Source: DASPWW01 sp035637595 (GTDB lineage: Bacteria > Actinomycetota > Thermoleophilia > Solirubrobacterales > 70-9). From it: a stretch of DNA of 5,564 bases. Of the stretch, positions 1 through 5,082 are shown piece by piece. The position numbers and the translations under genes were made by a program. The DNA lies in assembly GCA_035637595.1 (NCBI GenBank), contig DASPWW010000150.1:1-5564 (forward strand), in the 5' to 3' direction. Position 1 is the first letter of the stretch. The number at the start of each line of letters is the position of its first letter. The notes beneath the pieces were generated by a model that was given only the letters and a program-made list of their open reading frames with translations, was not told the origin of the DNA and did no database searches.

Positions 1-3
1 CGC

Positions 4-9
4 TACCCT
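4..9 (+). promoter_or_regulatory. Possible -10 element for a leaderless hisF transcript
   Basis: TACCCT fits the actinobacterial -10 pattern TANNNT and ends 7 bases before the hisF ATG, so transcription would begin at or next to the start codon. No Shine-Dalgarno-like purine run is visible in the 16 bases before that ATG, which agrees with a leaderless message. Any -35 element would lie outside the window. A six-base degenerate match is weak evidence, and hisF could equally be read through from an upstream his gene. Confidence 0.3.
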
Positions 10-16
10 CGCCTCA

Positions 17-778
17 ATGCTTCTCAAGCGGGTCATCCCCTGCCTCGACGTCGACCAGGGGCGGGTCGTCAAGGGCACCAACTTCGTCGGCCTGCGCGAC
101 GCGGGCGACCCGGTCGAGCTCGCGGCGCGGTACGACGACGAGGGCGCCGACGAGATCGTCTTCCTCGACATCACCGCATCGCATGAGCGCCGCGAGACGA
201 TCGTCGAGCTGGCGCGGCGCACCGCCGACAACGTCTTCATCCCGTTCACGATCGGGGGCGGCATCCGCAGCGCCCACGATGCCCAGGCGGTACTCGACGC
301 CGGCTCCGACAAGGTCTCGGTCAACTCGGCGGCCCTGGCACGGCCCGAGCTGGTCGGCGAGCTTGCCGATGTGTTCGGAGCCCAGTGCGTCGTCGTCGCG
401 ATCGACGCCAAGCGGCGCGACCCAGACGGCGCCTGGGACGTGTACGTCAACGGCGGACGCGACGTCACCGACCGCGAGGCCGTCGAGTGGGCCCGCGAGG
501 CGACCGAGCGCGGGGCGGGGGAGATCCTGCTGACGAGCATGGACCGCGATGGGACCACCGACGGCTACGACCTCGAGCTGACGCGGGCGATCGCCGACGC
601 CGTCGGGGTGCCGGTGATCGCCTCCGGCGGCGCCGGAGAGCTCGAGCATCTGAGCGAGGCGATCACCGAGGGCGGCGCCGACGCGGTGCTCTGCGCCTCG
701 ATCTTCCACTACGGGACCTTTCGCGTCCGAGACGCGAAGCGGCATCTGCACGACGCCGGCATCCCGGTGCGGCTGTAA
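17..778 (+). CDS. hisF: Imidazole glycerol phosphate synthase, cyclase subunit HisF
   Basis: HisF is the cyclase half of IGP synthase. With ammonia delivered by the glutaminase HisH it converts PRFAR to imidazole glycerol phosphate and AICAR, the step joining histidine and purine synthesis in the cytoplasm. The 253-residue product has the usual family length and starts with the canonical MLLKRVIPCLDV. The two catalytic aspartates are present as D11 (PCLDV) and D130 (VVAIDAKR). Phosphate-binding and barrel motifs are intact: GGGIR 80-84, SVNS 101-104, LLTSMDRDGT 171-180, ASGGAG 202-207 and ASIF 227-230. The start is fixed by homology, not by a ribosome binding site, since none is visible. No hisI or other his gene follows; the next gene is convergent, so hisF ends its unit here. 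What precedes it is outside the window. Confidence 0.98.
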   Translation: MLLKRVIPCLDVDQGRVVKGTNFVGLRDAGDPVELAARYDDEGADEIVFLDITASHERRETIVELARRTADNVFIPFTIGGGIRSAHDAQAVLDAGSDKVSVNSAALARPELVGELADVFGAQCVVVAIDAKRRDPDGAWDVYVNGGRDVTDREAVEWAREATERGAGEILLTSMDRDGTTDGYDLELTRAIADAVGVPVIASGGAGELEHLSEAITEGGADAVLCASIFHYGTFRVRDAKRHLHDAGIPVRL

Positions 779-856
779 CGATCCGCCGCCCTTCGCAGAC
801 CACCGCAGTCCAGCACGACGAGCCCGCCGCCAAGCCCGACAGGGCCAGGAAGCCCG

Positions 857-875
857 CGCCCTAACTGTTAGGGCG
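857..875. repeat. Near-perfect palindrome A, 9-base arms around one base
   Basis: CGCCCTAAC, a central T, then GTTAGGGCG is an exact 9-base inverted repeat about one central base. As RNA it would fold into an 8-bp stem (857-864 with 868-875) with a CTG loop on either strand. It lies between the convergent 3' ends of hisF and the propeller gene, so a transcription end signal is the first guess. No T-tract follows it on either strand, so it would be a U-less terminator or something else, such as a protein-binding operator. Its right arm shares bases 872-875 with the larger hairpin next to it. Confidence 0.75.
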
Positions 876-921
876 AGAGGAACGTTGACGCCGCTATAGG
901 GGTCAAATGTTCCCCCTCGCC
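872..921. repeat. Long imperfect hairpin B, possible REP-like element or bidirectional terminator
   Basis: Bases 872-889 pair with 902-921: GGCGAG with CTCGCC (6 bp), GGAAC with GTTCC (5 bp) and TTGAC with GTCAA (5 bp). The mismatched bases are A878 against C914-C915, a bulged A907 and a G884-T908 wobble. With G890 bulged, two more pairs (891-892 with 900-901) close a GCTATAG loop. That makes about 18 Watson-Crick pairs. It begins 6 bases after the stop codon of the minus-strand propeller gene, a position that suits a terminator, but no poly-T run follows on either strand. The interrupted pairing resembles dispersed palindromic (REP-type) elements; calling it one is an inference that needs other genomic copies. 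Confidence 0.7.
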
Positions 922-926
922 GGTTC

Positions 927-2396
927 CTAGCCCTTCTTCCCCTCGCCCTTCGAGGCGTGGCCGCCGTGCTTGCCGTGTTTCTTGTGATGCTTCTTGCCAC
1001 CGCCGCCGCCGGCCTTGCCGCGGTGCTTCTTGTGGTGGTTCTTGCCTCCGCCGCCAGCTCCGCCGCCGGACTTGCCCTTGCTCTTCTTATGCTTCTTGTG
1101 CTTCTTGGCGCCGCCCTTGCCCGGCCCGGCGCCCTTCTCCTTCGGCGTCAGCTTGGTGATCCCGGCGTATCCGGTGAGGTAGATGCGCCGCCCGTCCGAG
1201 ACCACCGGGTTGTACTGGCCCTTGTCGACCTCGTAGAGGACCTCGCCGTTCGTGACCGAGAACCCGGTCGTCGTCTGGTTGTCGGAGTCGGAGGCGTAGA
1301 CGACGTCGTCGACCACGCTTGCCGAGCCGCTGATGAACCCCCCGACGTCGACACTCCAGATCGTGTCCCCGCTGGCGGCGTTTAGCGCGTAGAAGTTGTG
1401 GTCGGCCGATCCGATGTAGACCGTGGGCGGCGTGCCAGGCGTGTCGGCGACGGCGGGGGACGCGTAGACCGCGCCCCCGGTCGAGTGCGTCCAGGCGATG
1501 TCGCCGCTCGATGCCTCGAAGCTGTAGACGCGCCCGTCGGCGTTGCCGGCGTAGACGCGCCCGTACGCCACCGCGGGAGTCGCGTAGAAGCGCCCCGAGC
1601 GCCCGAACCCGACTCCGAGGTCGGTGGTGTCCCACTTGACCGCGCCGTCTGACGCCCGGATCGCGTACATGTGGCCGGCGTAGTCGCCCACGTAGACGGT
1701 TCCGTTGTGGTACGCGACGCCCCCTTTGACCGAGCCCGCGGTGTCGATGTGCCAGACGTCGTGGCCGGTCTCGGCGTCGAGCGCGTAGAGGTCGCCGCTC
1801 TCGGCGCCGAAGAAGACCTTGCCGTTGTGGACCAGCGGGGAGGCCTCCGAGCGGCCGGGCAGCGGCCGCGTCCACACCCGCTTGCCGTCCTTCGCGCGCA
1901 CGCAGACGATCTGGCCCGGGGCGAGGGTCGTGACGTAGAGCTTGCCGTCCGAGTACGCCGCGGACGCCGCGGCGAGCTGCCCCTGGTCGTGCTTCCAGAT
2001 CACCTTCCCGTTGCCGGCGTCGACGGCGTAGAACACCGCGTCCTTGTTGATCACGTAGAGCGCCCCGTCGACGTAGATCGGCGAGAACTCGAGCAGCGCC
2101 CCGGCGTCGAACAGGAACCGGCTGTGGAACGGCGGTCGAACGCCCTTCGCCGCCAGGTAGCGGGTCCGCTCGAGGTCGTAGCCGTAGATCGGCCAGTTGA
2201 CGCTCTTTTCCTTCTCCTCCTTCTCGTGGGCGCGGAACTCGGCGGATCTCGATATGTCGCCGGGGCGCTTGAGGATCAAGTAGGCGGCGCCGATCGCGAC
2301 GACCGCCGCCGCGACGACCGCCGCGACGGTGACCACGCGGCGGCGGACGGACCACGACCGCCAGATTTCGAGCACCCGGTATCTGAGGCGGGTCAT
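927..2396 (-). CDS. Membrane-anchored PQQ/BamB-like beta-propeller protein with Lys/His-rich tail
   Basis: The 489-residue product starts at an ATG preceded by no clear ribosome binding site; a GTG four codons upstream is an alternative. Residues 1-20 are basic and 21-42 form one hydrophobic segment, so the protein is probably anchored with the rest outside the cell. Residues about 68-416 form a beta-propeller. Seven copies of the blade motif G-x-x-x-W recur at 130, 171, 211, 251, 298, 343 and 384, spaced 40-47 residues, with Tyr replacing Trp in the last. Such motifs mark PQQ-like/BamB-like propellers. I see no sign of quinoprotein dehydrogenase activity, so PQQ binding should not be assumed; a scaffold or ligand-binding role is more likely. 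Residues 418-489 are a Gly/Lys/His tail with 23 Lys and 10 His. The gene is divergent from cca and its substrate or partner is unknown. Confidence 0.88.
   Translation of the reverse strand: MTRLRYRVLEIWRSWSVRRRVVTVAAVVAAAVVAIGAAYLILKRPGDISRSAEFRAHEKEEKEKSVNWPIYGYDLERTRYLAAKGVRPPFHSRFLFDAGALLEFSPIYVDGALYVINKDAVFYAVDAGNGKVIWKHDQGQLAAASAAYSDGKLYVTTLAPGQIVCVRAKDGKRVWTRPLPGRSEASPLVHNGKVFFGAESGDLYALDAETGHDVWHIDTAGSVKGGVAYHNGTVYVGDYAGHMYAIRASDGAVKWDTTDLGVGFGRSGRFYATPAVAYGRVYAGNADGRVYSFEASSGDIAWTHSTGGAVYASPAVADTPGTPPTVYIGSADHNFYALNAASGDTIWSVDVGGFISGSASVVDDVVYASDSDNQTTTGFSVTNGEVLYEVDKGQYNPVVSDGRRIYLTGYAGITKLTPKEKGAGPGKGGAKKHKKHKKSKGKSGGGAGGGGKNHHKKHRGKAGGGGGKKHHKKHGKHGGHASKGEGKKG
930..1145 (-). repeat. 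Low-complexity segment encoding a Gly/Lys/His-rich C-terminal tail
   Basis: The segment codes for residues 418-489 of the propeller protein. Three basic clusters (KKHKKHKKSK 431-440, KNHHKKH 452-458, KKHHKKHGKHGGH 468-480) are separated by glycine runs (GGGAGGGG 444-451 and GGGGG 463-467). The last two units share the pattern glycine run, then K-[NK]-HHKKH, which suggests a small internal duplication. The reading frame is open to the TAG stop and the composition is plainly biased, so this is a real tail and not a frameshift artefact. Possible roles are metal binding through the histidines, or adhesion to anionic wall polymers or polyphosphate through the lysines. Confidence 0.8.
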
Positions 2397-2415
2397 GAGA
2401 AGCGGCACATGGTAC

Positions 2416-2421
2416 GAAAGG
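2416..2421 (+). promoter_or_regulatory. Ribosome binding site supporting the cca start
   Basis: GAAAGG lies 7 bases before the ATG at 2429 and is complementary to part of the anti-Shine-Dalgarno sequence. It favours this ATG as the start of cca. The 32-base space between the divergent starts contains no convincing -10/-35 pair for cca on the plus strand, so its promoter probably lies inside the first codons of the propeller gene. Confidence 0.5.
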
Positions 2422-2428
2422 CCCCTGC

Positions 2429-3565
2429 ATGCAGCGTGAAGGCGGACACAACGACGTTTCCAGTCTCGAGGCCGGCCTCGCGCGCCTGCACGGGCTGGAG
2501 CGGATCCTCGAGGCCGCCGGCGACGCTCCCGCCTACCTCGTCGGCGGGGCCGTGCGCGACCTGTTGCTCGGACGCACCGACCGCGCCGACATCGACGTGG
2601 TCGTCGAGGGCGACATCGCCCCGATTGTCGAGTCCCTGGGCAGCGAGGCGCGCTCGCACGAGCGCTTCGGCACCGCGACGGTGCGCGTCGGTGACGTGGT
2701 CGCCGACCTAGCCGCAGCACGCTCCGAGTCATACGCGCACCCCGGGGCGCTGCCCGAGATCCGGCCCGCGACGCTCGAGGCGGACCTCGCGCGGCGCGAC
2801 TTCACGATCAACGCGATGGCGATTCCACTCGCGGGCGAGCCGCACCTGATCGACCCACACGGCGGCCGCGCCGATCTCGAGGCCCGCGCCATTCGAGTGC
2901 TCCACGACTACTCGTTCGTCGACGACCCGACCCGCGTCATACGCGCCGCCCGCTACGTGACGCGGCTGGGCTTCGAGCTCAATCCCGAAACCGCGCGGCT
3001 GGCGCGCGAGGCCGATCTGGGAACGGTGTCGGCCGACCGCCGCGAGGCCGAGCTGCTTCGGCTCGCCGCCGAGCCGAACCCGCGGTGGGGATTCGACCTG
3101 CTCGACGAACTGGGCGTCGTCGCGCTGGACGAGCAGTCGGGCGAGCTGATCGACATCGTCGTGGCACTGCTGTCCGAGCCACCGTGGAGCGGCGTCACCG
3201 ACCAGGCCCCGGCGGTCCTTGCGGCGGCGCGCGGCGAGCTGGGGAAGGCGCCCCAACTCGCCTCGCGAACGCCCGAGCGCCCGTCCGAGGGCGTCTCGCT
3301 CGCGCGCCCGGCGAGCGGCATCGACCTCATCCTCGCACGTGCGCTCGGCGCAAAGTGGCTCGACGATTACGTCGGCGAGTGGCGCCACGTGGGGCTCGAG
3401 ATCACTGGCCAGGACCTGATCACGGCCGGTGTGCCCGAGGGCCCCGCGCTCGGACGCGGGCTCAAGACGGCCCTCGCCCGCAAGCTCGACGGCGAGATCG
3501 CCGGACGCGAGGCGGAGCTCTCCGCGGCCCTCGAGGCGGCGCGCGAGGGCCCCGGGGCGACCTAG
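2429..3565 (+). CDS. cca: Class II tRNA nucleotidyltransferase / poly(A) polymerase family (CCA-adding type)
   Basis: The enzyme adds or repairs the 3' CCA end of tRNAs using CTP and ATP without a template. The 378-residue product shows the nucleotidyltransferase head: LVGGAVRDLLLG at 37-48, metal-binding D54 and D56 in DIDVVVEGD, and RRDFTINAMA at 122-131. The neck follows with DDPTR at 165-169, the place of the nucleotide-selecting EDxxR motif (Asp for Glu here), then RAARYVTRLGF to 182. The C-terminus carries ITGQDLITAGVPEGPALGR (325-343), typical of the RNA-binding tail of this family. No HD phosphohydrolase motif is visible and the protein is shorter than HD-containing actinobacterial CCA enzymes. 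Motifs alone do not separate full CCA-adding from A-only or CC-only enzymes. It begins 32 bases from the divergent propeller gene and probably shares a transcript with pgeF, 31 bases downstream. Confidence 0.92.
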   Translation: MQREGGHNDVSSLEAGLARLHGLERILEAAGDAPAYLVGGAVRDLLLGRTDRADIDVVVEGDIAPIVESLGSEARSHERFGTATVRVGDVVADLAAARSESYAHPGALPEIRPATLEADLARRDFTINAMAIPLAGEPHLIDPHGGRADLEARAIRVLHDYSFVDDPTRVIRAARYVTRLGFELNPETARLAREADLGTVSADRREAELLRLAAEPNPRWGFDLLDELGVVALDEQSGELIDIVVALLSEPPWSGVTDQAPAVLAAARGELGKAPQLASRTPERPSEGVSLARPASGIDLILARALGAKWLDDYVGEWRHVGLEITGQDLITAGVPEGPALGRGLKTALARKLDGEIAGREAELSAALEAAREGPGAT

Positions 3566-3596
3566 GCGGTTGATTCCGTTCTGAGATCCTGGCGAG

Positions 3597-4340
3597 GTGG
3601 AGTGGCGAGAGCGAGACGGCGTGCGCTGGCTCGAGGCCGAGCTGGCGCGTGGCCGGGCCGCGTTCAGCGCCCGGACCGGCGGGGTGAGCGAGCCCCCGTA
3701 CGACAGCCTCAACCTCGCGGTCCTCACCGGCGACCGCCGCGATGACGTGCGCCACAACCGCCACCGGCTCGCCGCGGCCCTCGCGCTCGACCCCGGCGAC
3801 GTCCTGATCGGCCGGCAGGTCCACGGCGCGGCGATCGCGCGTCACGAGTCGGCGTCGGAGCCGAGCGCGTTCGCCGATCCGGGGCCCGATCTCCCCGAGG
3901 TCGACGCCGAGGTCACCGGCACACCGGGGCTCGCGCCGCTCGTCATGGTCGCCGACTGCCTGCCGGTCGCGCTCTCGGGGTCCAGGGGCGTGGCGATGCT
4001 CCATTGCGGATGGCGGGGGCTCGCCGCGGGCATCGTGGAGCGCGGAGCCCGTGAGGTCGACGCCGAGGCCGCAGCCGTCGGTCCCGGGATCGGGCCGTGC
4101 TGCTACGAGGTCGGAGACGAGGTGCTCGAGGCCTTCGCGGACCTCGGGAACGGCGTCGCGTCCGGCCGGATGCTCGACCTGCGCGAAGTGGTGCGACGCC
4201 TGCTCGAGCGTGCCGGCGTGGAGCGAATCGAGGTCTCGGAGCTGTGCACGAGCTGCGAGCCCGAGCTGTTCTTCTCGCATCGCCGCGACGGCGGCGACAC
4301 CGGACGCCAGGCCGGCGTGGCGTGGATTGCTGAGGGATGA
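3597..4340 (+). CDS. pgeF: Peptidoglycan editing factor PgeF (YfiH/LACC1 family)
   Basis: Cytoplasmic protein of the multicopper-polyphenol-oxidase-like YfiH/YlmD family. E. coli PgeF helps keep wrong amino acids out of the peptidoglycan stem peptide, and relatives such as LACC1 have purine-nucleoside phosphorylase/deaminase activities. The 247 residues match the family length. The zinc/active-site set is visible: H76 in RQVHG, C121 in ADCLPV and H136 in LHCGWRGLAAG. Further family motifs are SARTGGVSEPPYDSLNL (24-40), GPGIGPCCYEVG (162-173) and CTSCEPELFFSHRRD near the C-terminus (217-231). The start is a GTG with only a weak purine context upstream, so it could shift by a few codons, but residues 1-20 look like the usual family N-terminus. 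Its stop is one base from the yggS start, which indicates a tightly linked operon. Confidence 0.95.
   Translation: MEWRERDGVRWLEAELARGRAAFSARTGGVSEPPYDSLNLAVLTGDRRDDVRHNRHRLAAALALDPGDVLIGRQVHGAAIARHESASEPSAFADPGPDLPEVDAEVTGTPGLAPLVMVADCLPVALSGSRGVAMLHCGWRGLAAGIVERGAREVDAEAAAVGPGIGPCCYEVGDEVLEAFADLGNGVASGRMLDLREVVRRLLERAGVERIEVSELCTSCEPELFFSHRRDGGDTGRQAGVAWIAEG
4332..4336 (+). promoter_or_regulatory. Ribosome binding site for yggS inside the end of pgeF
   Basis: GAGGG lies in the last codons of pgeF, 5 bases before GTG 4342, and supports that codon as the yggS start. Because the pgeF stop (4338-4340) falls between this site and the start, ribosomes finishing pgeF are well placed to reinitiate, so translational coupling is likely. 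Confidence 0.5.
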
Positions 4341-4341
4341 G

Positions 4342-4977
4342 GTGCCGGGGCTGATCCACGGCCTCGAGGCCGACGTCATCCGCCGCAACCTCGAGCGCGT
4401 GCGTGAGCGCGTCGGGGACACCGTCGAGGTGCTCGCCGCTACGAAGTACGTGCCGGTCGAGGAGATGGGGGCGCTCGCTGCGGCCGGTGTGACGCTGGTG
4501 GGGGAGAACCGCCTTCAGGACCTCGAGGCCAAGCGCGAGCGCTGGCCCGACGCGTTCGAGTGGGACTTCATCGGCAACCTCCAGAGCCGCAAGGTCAAGG
4601 CGCTGCTGCCGCTCGTGCGGCTGATCCACTCGGTGGCGAGCGACTCGGTCCTCGATCAGCTCGAGCGCCACGCGACCCCCGACGTCGAGGTCCTGGTCGA
4701 GGTCAACGTCGCCGGCGAGGACGCCAAGGGGGGGATCGAGCCAGACGCGCTCGACGATTTCATCTCGCGCTGTCCGGTCCACGTCAGCGGGCTGATGACG
4801 ATGCCTCCCTTCACCCAGGACCCCGAGGAGTCGCGTCCCTACTTCGCGCGGCTCGCAGAGCTCGCGTCGCAGCGCGGCCTGGGGCGCCTGTCGATGGGCA
4901 CGAGCCAGGACTGGGAGGTCGCGGTCGACGAGGGTGCGACGATCATCCGCCTGGGGACGACGCTGTATGCCAGGTAG
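4342..4977 (+). CDS. yggS: Pyridoxal phosphate homeostasis protein (YggS/PLPBP family)
   Basis: A single-domain PLP-binding barrel protein of the YggS/YlmE/PROSC family. It has no known enzymatic activity and keeps free PLP and amino acid pools in balance. The 211-residue product has the PLP Schiff-base lysine K35 in AATKYVP, then GENRLQD (54-60), the phosphate-side motif DFIGNLQSRK (75-84, Asp where His is usual), IHSVAS (95-100), VNVAGEDAKGG (121-131), GLMTMPP (150-156) and LSMGTSQDWEVAVDEGAT (183-200). The protein is slightly shorter than the 220-235 residues common in the family, mostly because the segment between the first helix and the lysine strand is short. The GTG start is supported by an internal ribosome site and by position, one base after the pgeF stop. 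The frame stays open further upstream, but that part overlaps pgeF and has no family similarity. Confidence 0.95.
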   Translation: MPGLIHGLEADVIRRNLERVRERVGDTVEVLAATKYVPVEEMGALAAAGVTLVGENRLQDLEAKRERWPDAFEWDFIGNLQSRKVKALLPLVRLIHSVASDSVLDQLERHATPDVEVLVEVNVAGEDAKGGIEPDALDDFISRCPVHVSGLMTMPPFTQDPEESRPYFARLAELASQRGLGRLSMGTSQDWEVAVDEGATIIRLGTTLYAR

Positions 4978-4989
4978 CGGACCGCGGGC

Positions 4990-5035
4990 GTTGGAAACCG
5001 GGTCGGACCGGGCATAATCGTTCCAGCAAGTTTTT
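4990..5035 (+). terminator. Weak hairpin plus T-run after yggS, possible terminator
   Basis: GTTGGAA (4990-4996) can pair with TTCCAGC (5021-5027) using one G-T wobble, with a smaller CCGG/CCGG stem (4998-5001 with 5008-5011) inside. Five T residues follow at 5031-5035 after AAG. This is the only hairpin-plus-T-run in the window, but the main stem has just 7 bp and a long interior. The same bases make a better promoter candidate, and the two readings compete. Confidence 0.25.
4991..5018 (+). promoter_or_regulatory. Candidate sigma-70 type promoter for sepF
   Basis: TTGGAA (-35, 4991-4996) and CATAAT (-10, 5013-5018) are separated by 16 bases and stand out in very GC-rich surroundings. Transcription would start near 5025, leaving a leader of about 58 bases before the sepF ATG. 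The 16-base spacer contains the direct repeat ACCGGG at 4997 and at 5007, ten bases apart, so a regulator could bind there. sepF may also be reached by read-through from yggS. Confidence 0.5.
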
Positions 5036-5082
5036 CCCAGGCCCCGCAGGAATCCCCGCAAGAGAGGCGAACAGGCAGACCA

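Noticed and set aside
779..856. Possible small or remnant gene just after hisF
   Set aside because: Short open frames exist on both strands, one with a hydrophobic stretch on the minus strand, but none has a ribosome site with a start or any recognisable protein.
14..1000. Long open frame on the minus strand opposite hisF (328 codons)
   Set aside because: It is the antisense shadow of hisF with GC-rich codon bias; its product is Arg/Asp/Val-rich without a recognisable domain, and it also crosses the hairpins and the propeller tail.
2425..2434. CTGCATGCAG palindrome centred on the cca start codon
   Set aside because: A 10-base palindrome is expected several times by chance in a window this size, and nothing else supports an operator here.
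2397..2732. N-terminal extension of the propeller frame by 112 codons
   Set aside because: The extension is Arg-rich, lies antisense to cca and would bury the membrane segment. The ATG at 2396 gives a sensible basic-then-hydrophobic N-terminus.
4051..4341. N-terminal extension of the yggS frame into pgeF
   Set aside because: The extra residues are Arg/Ser-rich, out of frame with the well-supported pgeF, and unlike the family N-terminus.
4993..5022. ECF-sigma-like promoter (GGAAAC with a downstream CGTT)
   Set aside because: The spacing of about 20 bases is longer than usual for ECF promoters, and the TTGGAA/CATAAT reading fits better.
5042..5060. CCCCGCA direct repeat, 12 bases apart, in the sepF leader
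   Set aside because: Seven C/G-rich bases repeated twice in a GC-rich leader is weak; there is no third copy or associated structure.
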